From NCBI RefSeq assembly GCF_030150285.1, contig NZ_JASLGE010000066.1:1-47050 (forward strand): 47,050 nucleotides of DNA, in the 5' to 3' direction. Each line of letters begins with the position of its first letter. Within the stretch, counting starts at the first letter, position 1. The DNA comes from Pseudomonas sp. GTDB lineage: Bacteria > Pseudomonadota > Gammaproteobacteria > Pseudomonadales > Pseudomonadaceae. The notes under the pieces are model-generated. The model made no database searches. It saw only the letters and a program-made list of their open reading frames with translations, and was not told where the DNA came from. The translations under genes were made by a program, and so were the position numbers. Of this stretch, positions 1 through 8,126 are shown one piece after another.

Positions 1-62
1 ATGGTGTTGGGCAGGGTGTCGACGACAGTGCCTTCCATTTCGAAGCTGTCTTCTTTCGACAT
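1..62 (-). CDS. infA: Translation initiation factor IF-1 (5' end only)
   Basis: Only the first 20 codons lie in the window; the gene runs leftward off the edge. The visible N-terminus reads [20 protein letters not shown], which matches the conserved IF-1 start (M-x-KED-x-x-E-M-x-GTV). IF-1 is a small OB-fold protein that occupies the ribosomal A site during initiation, together with IF-2 and IF-3. The ATG at 60-62 is preceded on the minus strand by GAGGGC as ribosome binding site. It lies downstream of bpt and aat on the same strand, as in other pseudomonads. The assignment is firm although the protein is truncated by the window. Confidence 0.93.
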
Positions 63-161
63 GCAGTAAAGCCCTCGGTGTCCAATGAATGGCCCGGTGC
101 AACTGCGCCAGGCAAAAGCGGCGTGCATTGTGCCCGAAAAATGGGGTTTAAGCCAAGGGGT

Positions 162-869
162 TCAGTTAAGAGTGCTCCATCTCTGACTAATTAGTAGCTC
201 AATTGGGCGATATTCAGTCTTGTAGTTCATTTTTTTACAGTTTTTGATCCAGTATCCCAGGTACAAGGCGTCGAGCCCCAGGCGGCGGGCTTCGGCAATT
301 TGCCACAAAATACCGTAACGCCCTAGGCTGCGACGCTCCTCGGCGGGTTCGTAGAAGGTATACACCGCCGATAAACCGTTAGGCAGGACGTCAGTGACAG
401 CGACTGCCATGAGCCGTTTGTCGAGGCGAAACTCGTAGAAGGTCGAAAACGGCAGATCGCGCACCAGAAACGTTGAAAACTGATCTCGGCTGGGCGGAAA
501 CATATCGCCATCAGCATGACGCTGTTCGATATAGCGCTGGTAGAGATCAAAGTGCTCTTCACTAAAACTGGGCTTTACGGCCTGTACAGTCAGGTCGGAG
601 TTGCGCTTGAAAATACGTTTTTGTTGACGGTTGGGTACAAACAGGGCGGTAGGAATACGCGCGGCAGTACAGGCGTCGCACTTCAGGCAATGCGGGCGAT
701 AGAGGTGGTCACCACTGCGACGAAAGCCCATCTCGGACAGGTCGGCGTAAACCTGCACATCCATTGGCTGACTGGGGTCGAGGAACAGCGTGGTGGCTTG
801 TTCGTCGGGCAGGTAGCTGCATGTGTGAGGTTGAGTGGCATAGAACTTCAAGCGCGCCAGCTCGGTCAT
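162..869 (-). CDS. bpt: Aspartate/glutamate leucyltransferase (arginyltransferase family)
   Basis: This 235-residue protein transfers leucine from Leu-tRNA to proteins with N-terminal Asp or Glu, tagging them for ClpS/ClpAP degradation. It belongs to the ATE1-related family, historically annotated ate. The N-terminal Cys-rich part shows the family pattern: HTCSYLP near residue 16, then RPHCLKCDACTAARIP around 58-73, followed by a GNAT-like C-terminal half with YTFYEP and LYLGYWIKNCKKMNYK. Length equals the usual bacterial size. The ATG at 867-869 has GAGGG upstream. It sits between aat and infA, and clpA is normally just beyond infA, so the cluster groups N-degron enzymes with the protease that uses them. 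No oddities seen. Confidence 0.95.
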   Translation of the reverse strand: MTELARLKFYATQPHTCSYLPDEQATTLFLDPSQPMDVQVYADLSEMGFRRSGDHLYRPHCLKCDACTAARIPTALFVPNRQQKRIFKRNSDLTVQAVKPSFSEEHFDLYQRYIEQRHADGDMFPPSRDQFSTFLVRDLPFSTFYEFRLDKRLMAVAVTDVLPNGLSAVYTFYEPAEERRSLGRYGILWQIAEARRLGLDALYLGYWIKNCKKMNYKTEYRPIELLISQRWSTLN

Positions 870-923
870 GATCGGCCCTCGGGAAATCTTTGAATTAAGT
901 GTAAGTCAGTGTGTGAAAGGTGC

Positions 924-1604
924 CTATAAAACCCATGTTGCCGTTGTAGGTTGGTCCAGGTGGCCGCGCAAATAGTCGGCAAATTGCTGGCGCGGGATAG
1001 CACGGGCACCCAAGCTGTGCAGGTGGTGGGTGGGCATCTGGCAATCAATCAGTACAAACCCCCAGGCTTGGAGCTGTTTGACCAGGGTGGCGAAACCCAC
1101 TTTCGACGCATTGTCGGCGCGGCTGAACATGGACTCGCCAAAAAAGAGTTGGCCCATTGCCAGCCCGTACAGGCCACCCACCAGCTCGCCGTTATCCCAG
1201 ACCTCGACGGAGTGAGCGTGGCCACGAGCATGCAATTCAATGTAAGCGTTTTGCATGTTGTCGGTAATCCAGGTGCCGTCCGCATCACGGCGGGGCCCTG
1301 CGCACGCGTGGATGACACTGACGAAGTCACGGTCGAAAGTCACCTGGTAGCGTTGCTGGCGTAGAAGTTTAGCCAGGCTGCGCGACACATGCAGTTCGTC
1401 CGGGAACAGCACGGTGCGTGGATCTGGCGACCACCATAAAATGGGCTGGCCTTCGGAAAACCATGGAAAGCAGCCGTGACGGTAGGCCTTGATCAGCCGG
1501 TCTGGCGAGAGGTCGCCACCCGCGGCTAAAAGCCCGTTTGGCTCGCGCATGGCCTTTGTCAGGGGCGGGAATGTCAGTGTGTCGCGTTTTAACCAGGTCA
1601 GCAT
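924..1604 (-). CDS. aat: Leucyl/phenylalanyl-tRNA-protein transferase
   Basis: A 226-residue L/F transferase, which adds Leu or Phe from the aminoacyl-tRNA to proteins with N-terminal Arg or Lys. This makes primary destabilising residues recognised by ClpS. Family motifs are visible: FPPLTKAMREPNGLLAAGGD near the N-terminus, GCFPWF, WWSPDPR, and GGLYGLAMGQLFFGESMFS in the catalytic GNAT-like core. An in-frame TTG lies 39 bases upstream (1641-1643), but ATG at 1602-1604 gives the family N-terminus MLTWLKR and is preferred; the ribosome binding site is weak. bpt follows 54 bases downstream, so the two probably share a transcript. Confidence 0.95.
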   Translation of the reverse strand: MLTWLKRDTLTFPPLTKAMREPNGLLAAGGDLSPDRLIKAYRHGCFPWFSEGQPILWWSPDPRTVLFPDELHVSRSLAKLLRQQRYQVTFDRDFVSVIHACAGPRRDADGTWITDNMQNAYIELHARGHAHSVEVWDNGELVGGLYGLAMGQLFFGESMFSRADNASKVGFATLVKQLQAWGFVLIDCQMPTHHLHSLGARAIPRQQFADYLRGHLDQPTTATWVL

Positions 1605-2027
1605 GGTAATCAGTCTTGCATGAAGAGAGGGGGAGGCCTGCAACTCTGCTGTACTCGTGCGGTCTTAAAGGGTCTGCCCGTTAAAGCCGAGCGCCGTTTC
1701 GACCCTGCTATAAGTCTTTGTCACAAAAGGTAATGCATGCTCAAATTGGGGCTGCTCAAGGCAATGCCGGGCGAATGTGCCCGTCCCTTGCTGGCGCGTG
1801 GCATCAACGGCTTAAACCCGTACAATGGCCCACCCGTATGAGCTGTTCTAGACTGCACAGACTAATCCGTCTTCCGGGGTGGCCGAGTTTTGTTCAGAGG
1901 GTATATTACAAGGCTCCGTGCAAGGCTAGTCCAGTGTCATGTGTGAACTTGTCTCCTGTTCGTTATGAGCAGTATTTTGTAGTCAATCAATAGTTGTGCG
2001 CGCCATGTGCGCAGGAAAAGACGCGTT
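1605..2027. other. Gene-poor region between aat and ftsK
   Basis: About 420 bases between divergently transcribed aat and ftsK. It must contain both promoters, but I cannot assign confident -35/-10 pairs; TATAAG at 1709-1714 and TATATT at 1902-1907 are unsupported -10 look-alikes. In P. aeruginosa PAO1, trxB1 (thioredoxin reductase) lies at this point, and no trace of it is readable here. The only candidate gene is a 34-codon ORF described separately. Other apparent ORFs here (for example 1718-1993) have no recognisable sequence and no ribosome binding site. Confidence 0.6.
1737..1841 (+). CDS. Possible small ORF, 34 residues, unknown
   Basis: An ATG at 1737 is preceded by AAAAGG with a spacing of six bases, an unusually good ribosome binding site for an otherwise empty region. 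A TATAAG lies about 23 bases upstream of the start. The peptide begins MLKLGLLKAMPGECARPLLA and ends in a Pro/Asn/Gly-rich tail (NPYNGPPV). I recognise no family. It could be a real small protein, a leader peptide, the remnant of a lost gene, or chance. Only conservation or ribosome-profiling data would decide. Confidence 0.22.
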   Translation: MLKLGLLKAMPGECARPLLARGINGLNPYNGPPV

Positions 2028-4430
2028 TTGAAGAAATCCACAGCAGCACCTCAAGCAGTTCCTCTCTGGCGTCAGCAATTGCACTACCGACTCAAGGAAG
2101 GTGCATTAATCGCTATCGGTGCCCTTTGCCTCTTCATAATTATGGCGTTGTTGACCTACAGCAAGGACGACCCGGGCTGGAGCCATGACAGCCGTGTCGT
2201 GGATGTGCAGAATTTCGGTGGCCCTGCGGGCTCTTACAGTGCTGACATCCTGTTTATGGTGCTCGGCTACTTTGCGTATATTTTCCCTTTGCTGCTGGCG
2301 ATCAAGGCCTATCAGATCTTCCGCGAACGGCACCAGCCGTGGCAGTGGAGTGGCTGGTTGTTTTCGTGGCGCCTGGTCGGGTTGATCTTTCTGGTCATTG
2401 CGGGTGCGGCGCTGGCCCACATCCACTTTCACTCTGCTCAGGGGCTGCCCGCAGGGGCGGGCGGTGCGCTGGGGGAAAGCCTGGGTGATCTGGCTAAAAA
2501 TGCCTTGAATATCCAAGGCAGCACTCTGCTGCTGATTGCAGTGTTCCTGTTTGGCCTGACGGTGTTCACCGACCTGTCGTGGTTCAAGGTCATGGACATT
2601 ACCGGCAAGATCACCCTTGACCTGTTCGAGCTGATCCAGGGCGCGGGGAATCGCTGGTGGGCGGACCGCAACGAGCGCAAGCAACTGGTGGCGCAACTGC
2701 GTGAGGTGGATAACCGGGTCAATGAGGTGGTGGCACCCAGCGTTCCCGACAAGCGTGAGCAGGCCAAGGCCAAAGAGCGCTTGATTGAGCGCGAACAGGC
2801 GCTGACCAAGCACATGTCCGAGCGTGAAAAGCACGTGCCGGCCGTCATTGCGCCCGCACCGGCCAAGGCCCCTGAGCCCAGCAAACGGGTGCAAAAAGAG
2901 AAGCAGGTTCCATTGTTTGTCGACAGTGCGGTGGAAGGCACATTGCCCCCTATCTCGATTCTGGACTCGGCCGAGAAGAAACAGCTCAATTATTCCCCGG
3001 AGTCTCTGGCAGCCGTTGGCCATTTGCTTGAGATAAAACTCAAGGAGTTCGGGGTGGAAGTGACGGTTGACTCCATTCACCCGGGCCCGGTGATTACCCG
3101 TTATGAAATCCAGCCGGCGGCTGGGGTCAAGGTCAGCCGTATTGCCAACCTGGCCAAAGACCTTGCCCGTTCGCTGGCGGTAACCAGCGTACGGGTGGTT
3201 GAAGTCATTCCAGGCAAAACCACGGTGGGCATCGAAATCCCCAACGAAGACCGCCTGATCGTGCGGTTCTCTGAAGTGTTATCGACCCCTGAGTTTGATG
3301 ATGCCAAGTCGCCGGTGACTCTGGCTTTGGGCCATGACATTGGCGGTAAGCCGGTTATTACAGACCTGGCCAAAATGCCGCATTTGCTGGTAGCGGGTAC
3401 GACGGGTTCTGGTAAGTCTGTGGGCGTGAACGCGATGATTCTGTCGATATTGTTCAAGTCGGGGCCTGAAGACGCCAAACTGATCATGATCGACCCGAAA
3501 ATGTTGGAGTTGTCGATTTACGAAGGCATCCCGCATTTGCTCTGCCCGGTGGTCACGGACATGAAAGATGCGGCCAACGCCTTGCGCTGGAGCGTCGCTG
3601 AAATGGAGCGACGTTACAAGTTGATGGCCAAGATGGGCGTGCGTAACCTCGCCGGCTTCAACCAGAAGATCAAGGAAGCTCAAGCCGCTGGCGAACCGCT
3701 GACCGACCCTCTGTACAAGCGCGAAAGCATTCACGATGAAGCACCGCTCTTGACCAAGCTGCCGACCATTGTAGTGGTGGTCGACGAGTTCGCCGACATG
3801 ATGATGATCGTCGGTAAAAAGGTCGAAGAACTGATTGCCCGTATTGCCCAGAAAGCCCGGGCGGCCGGTATTCATTTGATTCTTGCTACACAGCGCCCTT
3901 CGGTGGACGTGATTACCGGCCTGATCAAGGCCAACATTCCGACGCGTATGGCCTTCCAGGTTTCCAGCAAGATCGACTCACGCACGATCATCGACCAAGG
4001 CGGTGCCGAGCAACTGTTGGGCCACGGTGACATGCTCTACATGCCGCCGGGCACCAGCCTGCCGATTCGTGTGCACGGTGCGTTTGTGTCCGATGAGGAA
4101 GTGCACCGTGTGGTTGAAGCCTGGAAGCTGCGCGGCAGCCCGGATTACAACGACGATATTCTCAGTGGCGTTGAAGAGGCGGGCAGCGGGTTTGAGGGCG
4201 GCAGTGGTGAGGGCAGTGAAGACAGCGAGACAGATGCGCTGTATGACGAAGCCGTTCAATTTGTACTCGAAAGCCGCCGCGCTTCGATCTCTGCGGTGCA
4301 GCGCAAACTCAAGATCGGTTACAACCGGGCTGCTCGTATGATCGAGTCCATGGAAATGGCTGGCGTTGTGACTGCTATGAACACCAATGGCTCACGCGAA
4401 GTGTTGGCTCCAGCGCCTATGCGTGACTGA
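2028..4430 (+). CDS. ftsK: DNA translocase FtsK
   Basis: An 800-residue septal DNA translocase that pumps chromosome ends across the division site and activates XerCD at dif. The N-terminus carries several membrane segments (for example ALIAIGALCLFIIMALLTY, then three more before residue ~195). A short charged linker at about 215-300 follows; it is much shorter than in E. coli FtsK, as usual for Pseudomonas. Next come the alpha/beta motor with Walker A GTTGSGKS near residue 457 and Walker B VVVVDEFADMMM, and a C-terminal winged-helix gamma domain (RRASISAVQRKLKIGYNRAARMIE). The start is uncertain. TTG at 2028 gives the usual N-terminus (Lys-Lys-Ser-Thr) with AGGAAAAG about 11 bases upstream; GTG at 2007 is in frame but lacks a binding site. 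Confidence 0.96.
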   Translation: MKKSTAAPQAVPLWRQQLHYRLKEGALIAIGALCLFIIMALLTYSKDDPGWSHDSRVVDVQNFGGPAGSYSADILFMVLGYFAYIFPLLLAIKAYQIFRERHQPWQWSGWLFSWRLVGLIFLVIAGAALAHIHFHSAQGLPAGAGGALGESLGDLAKNALNIQGSTLLLIAVFLFGLTVFTDLSWFKVMDITGKITLDLFELIQGAGNRWWADRNERKQLVAQLREVDNRVNEVVAPSVPDKREQAKAKERLIEREQALTKHMSEREKHVPAVIAPAPAKAPEPSKRVQKEKQVPLFVDSAVEGTLPPISILDSAEKKQLNYSPESLAAVGHLLEIKLKEFGVEVTVDSIHPGPVITRYEIQPAAGVKVSRIANLAKDLARSLAVTSVRVVEVIPGKTTVGIEIPNEDRLIVRFSEVLSTPEFDDAKSPVTLALGHDIGGKPVITDLAKMPHLLVAGTTGSGKSVGVNAMILSILFKSGPEDAKLIMIDPKMLELSIYEGIPHLLCPVVTDMKDAANALRWSVAEMERRYKLMAKMGVRNLAGFNQKIKEAQAAGEPLTDPLYKRESIHDEAPLLTKLPTIVVVVDEFADMMMIVGKKVEELIARIAQKARAAGIHLILATQRPSVDVITGLIKANIPTRMAFQVSSKIDSRTIIDQGGAEQLLGHGDMLYMPPGTSLPIRVHGAFVSDEEVHRVVEAWKLRGSPDYNDDILSGVEEAGSGFEGGSGEGSEDSETDALYDEAVQFVLESRRASISAVQRKLKIGYNRAARMIESMEMAGVVTAMNTNGSREVLAPAPMRD

Positions 4431-4431
4431 T

Positions 4432-4456
4432 CTGCCCGCGACGTTGTCGCGGGCAG
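4432..4456 (+). terminator. Hairpin between ftsK and lolA
   Basis: A perfect 11-base stem (CTGCCCGCGAC paired with GTCGCGGGCAG) with a three-base loop begins two bases after the ftsK stop. No T-run follows, so it is either a weak or processed terminator or an mRNA-stabilising 3' hairpin. lolA could still be reached by read-through. Confidence 0.55.
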
Positions 4457-4482
4457 CGATTAACTAATCAATGAGGATTTTC

Positions 4483-5103
4483 ATGCGTCTTATCAGCATG
4501 CTGTTGTTGCCTGTTCTGGCGTTCTCTTCGCTTTCGGCCCATGCCGATGCTGAAAGTGTGAAGCGCCTCGGCCAATTGTTGGGCTCTGATACCATCACGG
4601 CACGTTTTTCCCAGTTGACGCTGGACGGCAGTGGTACGCAACTTCAGGAAACAGCCGGTGAAATGGCCGTCAAGCGTCCAGGCTTGTTCTACTGGCACAC
4701 GGATGCACCGAACGAGCAAACGATGATTTCCGATGGTCAGAAAGTCACGCTCTGGGACCCGGACCTTGAGCAGGCCACCATCAAGAAGCTGGATCAGCGC
4801 CTGACCCAGACACCGGCCTTGTTACTGTCCGGCGATGTGTCAAAAATCAGTGAGAGTTTCGATATCACCTCCAAACAGGCGGGTGACGTGATGGACTTTA
4901 CGCTGAAGCCAAAAACAAAGGACACGCTGTTCGACTCCCTGCGGTTGTCGTTCCGGGGTGGCAAGATCAACGATATGCAGTTGATTGACAGCGTTGGTCA
5001 ACGCACCAACATCCTGTTCAACGGGGTGAAGGTCAACGAGCCTGTGCCTGCTTCCAAATTCAAGTTCGATATCCCGAAAGGGGCTGATGTCATCCAGGAA
5101 TAA
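4483..5103 (+). CDS. lolA: Outer-membrane lipoprotein carrier protein LolA
   Basis: A 206-residue periplasmic chaperone that receives lipoproteins from LolCDE in the inner membrane and hands them to LolB at the outer membrane. It has a typical Sec signal peptide (MRLISMLLLPVLAFSSLSA, cleavage after HADA or ADA). Conserved LolA stretches follow: TARFSQLTLDGSG, KRPGLFYWHTDAPNEQ, LWDPDLEQATIKKLDQRL and DTLFDSLRLSFRGGKI. ATG at 4483 is chosen over the in-frame ATG at 4471 because TGAGGA, the ribosome binding site, overlaps the upstream ATG itself. It lies 52 bases after ftsK and 29 before rarA, all on one strand. The ftsK-lolA-rarA order is conserved across gammaproteobacteria. Confidence 0.96.
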   Translation: MRLISMLLLPVLAFSSLSAHADAESVKRLGQLLGSDTITARFSQLTLDGSGTQLQETAGEMAVKRPGLFYWHTDAPNEQTMISDGQKVTLWDPDLEQATIKKLDQRLTQTPALLLSGDVSKISESFDITSKQAGDVMDFTLKPKTKDTLFDSLRLSFRGGKINDMQLIDSVGQRTNILFNGVKVNEPVPASKFKFDIPKGADVIQE

Positions 5104-5132
5104 CCTGGACCAAGAGGTTTCAAGCGCTGCCC

Positions 5133-6458
5133 ATGGATCTGTTTCGAAGTGCCCCGATTGCCCAACCCCTGGCGGCCCGTTTGCGGGCCGCCAACCTGGA
5201 CGAGTATGTCGGCCAGGAGCACCTGCTCGCTCGCGGCAAACCCCTGCGCGAAGCGCTGGAGCAAGGTGCGCTGCATTCCATGATTTTCTGGGGCCCGCCC
5301 GGGGTGGGCAAGACCACCTTGGCGCGCTTGCTGGCAGAGGTCTCGGATGCCCATTTCGAAACCGTCTCGGCGGTGCTCGCTGGCGTCAAAGAGATCCGCC
5401 AGGCGGTTGAAATGGCCAAGCAGCAGGCCGGTCAATACGGGCGGCGTACTCTTCTGTTTGTCGATGAAGTGCACCGCTTCAACAAGTCGCAGCAGGATGC
5501 ATTTCTGCCCTACGTCGAAGATGGCACCTTGATTTTTATTGGGGCGACCACCGAGAACCCGTCGTTTGAGTTGAACAACGCCCTGTTGTCGCGCGCGCGC
5601 GTGTACGTGCTCAAAAGCCTCGACGAGGCGGCTTTGCGCAAGTTGGTACACCGTGCGTTGACCGAAGACAAAGGTTTGGGCAAGCGCGGCCTGACTCTGG
5701 GTGATGAGGGGTTCCAAACGTTGCTCAGGGCCGCTGATGGCGATGGCCGGCGGTTGCTTAACCTGCTTGAAAACGCCTCAGACCTGGCCGAAGACAACAG
5801 CGAAATCGGCACCGACTTGCTGCAAAGCCTGTTGGGTGATACCCAGCGCCGGTTCGACAAAGGCGGCGAAGCCTTCTACGACCAGATATCGGCGCTGCAC
5901 AAGTCAGTACGCGGCTCCAACCCGGACGGGGCGCTGTATTGGTTTGCCCGTATGATCGACGGTGGGTGCGACCCGTTGTACATCGCACGCCGGGTGGTGC
6001 GCATGGCCAGTGAAGACATCGGTAACGCTGACCCGCGGGCCTTGAGCCTGTGTTTGTCAGCCTGGGACGTACAAGAGCGCCTCGGCAGCCCTGAAGGCGA
6101 GTTGGCCGTGGCGCAAGCCATTACCTACCTGGCCTGTGCGCCGAAAAGCAACGCGGTGTACATGGGCTTTAAAGCGGCATTGCGCAGTGCGGCTGAGCAC
6201 GGCTCGCTCGAAGTTCCACTGCATTTGCGCAATGCGCCGACCAAGCTCATGAAGCAATTGGGCTATGGCGGCGAATACCGCTACGCCCATGACGAACCGG
6301 ATGCGTATGCTGCCGGTGAAGACTATTTCCCCGATGAGCTGGAGCCCTTGGCGCTCTATCAGCCAGTACCGAGGGGGCTTGAGTTGAAAATTGGCGAAAA
6401 GCTCAAACACCTGGCTGCTCTGGATCAGGCCAGCCCTCTACAGCGGAGAAAAGAGTGA
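5133..6458 (+). CDS. rarA: Replication-associated recombination protein A (RarA/MgsA), AAA+ ATPase
   Basis: A 441-residue AAA+ protein related to clamp-loader subunits that acts at stalled replication forks and single-strand/double-strand junctions. The N-terminus (MDLFRSAPIAQPLAARLRA) includes the family's docking and first helical segment. Walker A GPPGVGKT is at 54-61, Walker B LLFVDEVHRFNKSQQD near 110-125, and sensor 1 FIGATTENPSF follows. The C-terminal tetramerisation region contains the family hallmarks DPLYIARRVVRMASEDIGNADP and VYMGFKAALR. Length is normal. Its stop overlaps the crcB start by four bases (GTGA), so crcB translation is probably coupled. Confidence 0.96.
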   Translation: MDLFRSAPIAQPLAARLRAANLDEYVGQEHLLARGKPLREALEQGALHSMIFWGPPGVGKTTLARLLAEVSDAHFETVSAVLAGVKEIRQAVEMAKQQAGQYGRRTLLFVDEVHRFNKSQQDAFLPYVEDGTLIFIGATTENPSFELNNALLSRARVYVLKSLDEAALRKLVHRALTEDKGLGKRGLTLGDEGFQTLLRAADGDGRRLLNLLENASDLAEDNSEIGTDLLQSLLGDTQRRFDKGGEAFYDQISALHKSVRGSNPDGALYWFARMIDGGCDPLYIARRVVRMASEDIGNADPRALSLCLSAWDVQERLGSPEGELAVAQAITYLACAPKSNAVYMGFKAALRSAAEHGSLEVPLHLRNAPTKLMKQLGYGGEYRYAHDEPDAYAAGEDYFPDELEPLALYQPVPRGLELKIGEKLKHLAALDQASPLQRRKE

Positions 6459-6829
6459 TTCCCTTGATCGCTGCTGTGACGGTGGGCGGTATCGCAGGCA
6501 CTTTATTGCGTTTCGCGACCGGTAATTGGGTGAACGCCAATTGGCCAAAGCACTTCTATACCGCGACATTGGCCGTTAATATCGTGGGCTGCCTGCTGAT
6601 TGGCTTCCTTTACGGGCTTTTTTTAATCCGCCCGGAAGTCCCTATTGAAGTCCGCGCTGGACTGATGGTGGGTTTCCTGGGCGGTTTGACGACTTTTTCA
6701 TCCTTTTCTCTGGATACGGTGCGCCTGCTGGAAAATGGGCAAGTGCCACTGGCACTGGGCTATGCCGCCCTCAGCGTATTCGGTGGGCTGCTCGCGACCT
6801 GGGCTGGCCTGTCCCTGACCAAACTTTGA
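6455..6829 (+). CDS. crcB: Fluoride efflux channel CrcB/Fluc
   Basis: A 124-residue, four-helix membrane protein that forms antiparallel dimers with two fluoride-selective pores. The hallmarks are visible: GGIAGTLLRFATG at the N-terminus, the conserved Asn in LAVNIVGCLLIGF, and GFLGGLTTFSSFSLDT carrying the TTFSSFS motif that lines the pore and coordinates the central Na+. It starts with GTG at 6455, overlapping the rarA stop; the binding site GGAGAAAAGA lies inside rarA. No fluoride riboswitch can be expected here, because the start is buried in the upstream gene. serS follows 16 bases later. Confidence 0.94.
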   Translation: MIPLIAAVTVGGIAGTLLRFATGNWVNANWPKHFYTATLAVNIVGCLLIGFLYGLFLIRPEVPIEVRAGLMVGFLGGLTTFSSFSLDTVRLLENGQVPLALGYAALSVFGGLLATWAGLSLTKL

Positions 6830-6845
6830 TAAACGAGAAACCGAC

Positions 6846-8126
6846 ATGCTCGATTCCAAACTGTTACGTAGCAACCTTCTGGACGTAGCGGATCGCCTGG
6901 CATCCCGAGGCTTCACGCTGGACGTGGCGCGCATCGACGCGCTCGAAGCCCGCCGCAAGGAAGTCCAGACGCTGACCGAGAAGCTTCAGGCTGAGCGTAA
7001 TGCGATTTCCAAAAGTATCGGTCAAGCCAAGGCGCGGGGCGAAGATATCGCGCCCCTGATGGCCAGCGTTGAAACCATGGGCAGCGATCTGACCCACGGC
7101 AAAGTTGAGCTGGAAGCGATCCAGACTGAACTGGACTCGATCCTGTTGAGCCTGCCCAACCTGCCGCACGAATCCGTGCCAGTCGGGGCTGACGAAGACG
7201 ACAACGTCGAAATTCGTCGTTGGGGTACCCCGAAGGCATTTGATTTCGAAATCAAGGACCATGTTGCGCTTGGCGAGCAACATGGCTGGCTGGACTTTGA
7301 AACTGCAGCAAAATTGTCAGGTGCCCGCTTTGCCTTGCTGCGTGGCCCGATCGCCCGGCTGCATCGCGCGCTGGCGCAGTTCATGCTCAACCTGCACATC
7401 AACGAACACGGCTATGAAGAGGCCTACACGCCTTATCTGGTTCAGGCACCTGCGTTGCAGGGCACGGGTCAGTTGCCTAAATTTGAAGAGGACCTGTTCA
7501 AAATCAGCCGTGAAGGTGAGGCTGATCTGTACTTGATTCCGACCGCTGAAGTGTCGCTGACCAACATCGTGGCGGGCGACATCGTCGACCACAAAACCCT
7601 GCCGATCAAGTTTGTGGCTCACACACCGTGCTTTCGCAGTGAAGCCGGCGCTTCGGGGCGTGACACCCGCGGCATGATTCGTCAGCACCAGTTCGACAAG
7701 GTCGAGATGGTTCAGATTGTTGAGCCTTCCACCTCGATGGATGCGCTGGAAGGTCTGGTAGGCAACGCTGAGAAAGTCCTGCAACTGCTTGAGTTGCCTT
7801 ACCGCACACTGGCGTTGTGCACCGGCGACATGGGCTTCAGCGCTGTTAAAACCTACGATCTTGAGGTCTGGGTTCCGAGCCAGGACAAATACCGCGAAAT
7901 TTCGTCGTGCTCCAATTGCGGCGATTTCCAGGCGCGTCGTATGCAAGCCCGTTTCCGTAATCCGGAAACCGGCAAGCCTGAGTTGGTACACACCCTTAAC
8001 GGTTCCGGTTTGGCAGTAGGTCGTACGCTGGTTGCCGTACTGGAGAACTACCAGCAAGCAGATGGCTCGATTCGTGTGCCTGAAGTGCTCAAGCCTTACA
8101 TGGGCGGTATCGAGGTCATCGGCTAA
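6846..8126 (+). CDS. serS: Serine--tRNA ligase
   Basis: A 426-residue class II aminoacyl-tRNA synthetase that charges tRNA-Ser, and tRNA-Sec where present. The N-terminal ~105 residues form the long antiparallel coiled coil that grips the tRNA variable arm (EARRKEVQTLTEKLQAERNA onward). The catalytic core shows motif 2 (FRSEAGASGRDTRGMIRQHQF) and motif 3 (LNGSGLAVGRTLVAVLENYQ), plus the serine-binding region TAEVSLTN. Length matches the family. The start ATG at 6846 has only a weak ribosome binding site (GAGAAA). cysG begins at the base right after its stop codon. Confidence 0.97.
   Translation: MLDSKLLRSNLLDVADRLASRGFTLDVARIDALEARRKEVQTLTEKLQAERNAISKSIGQAKARGEDIAPLMASVETMGSDLTHGKVELEAIQTELDSILLSLPNLPHESVPVGADEDDNVEIRRWGTPKAFDFEIKDHVALGEQHGWLDFETAAKLSGARFALLRGPIARLHRALAQFMLNLHINEHGYEEAYTPYLVQAPALQGTGQLPKFEEDLFKISREGEADLYLIPTAEVSLTNIVAGDIVDHKTLPIKFVAHTPCFRSEAGASGRDTRGMIRQHQFDKVEMVQIVEPSTSMDALEGLVGNAEKVLQLLELPYRTLALCTGDMGFSAVKTYDLEVWVPSQDKYREISSCSNCGDFQARRMQARFRNPETGKPELVHTLNGSGLAVGRTLVAVLENYQQADGSIRVPEVLKPYMGGIEVIG

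Noticed and set aside
1838..1862. Possible LexA box upstream of ftsK (ftsK is SOS-regulated in E. coli)
   Set aside because: The CTG and CAG half-sites here are 12 bases apart instead of 10, so they do not fit the operator.
1718..1993. 91-codon frame between aat and ftsK
   Set aside because: No ribosome binding site, low-complexity Cys/Arg/Ser composition and no family resemblance; the shorter frame 1737-1841 has better initiation signals.
2106..3080. 324-codon open frame antisense to ftsK
   Set aside because: Shadow of the ftsK membrane and linker region; the Gln/His/Arg-rich composition is typical of an antisense frame.
6440..6460. Fluoride riboswitch for crcB
   Set aside because: crcB starts inside the rarA stop codon, leaving no leader; no riboswitch fold is readable in the 3' end of rarA.
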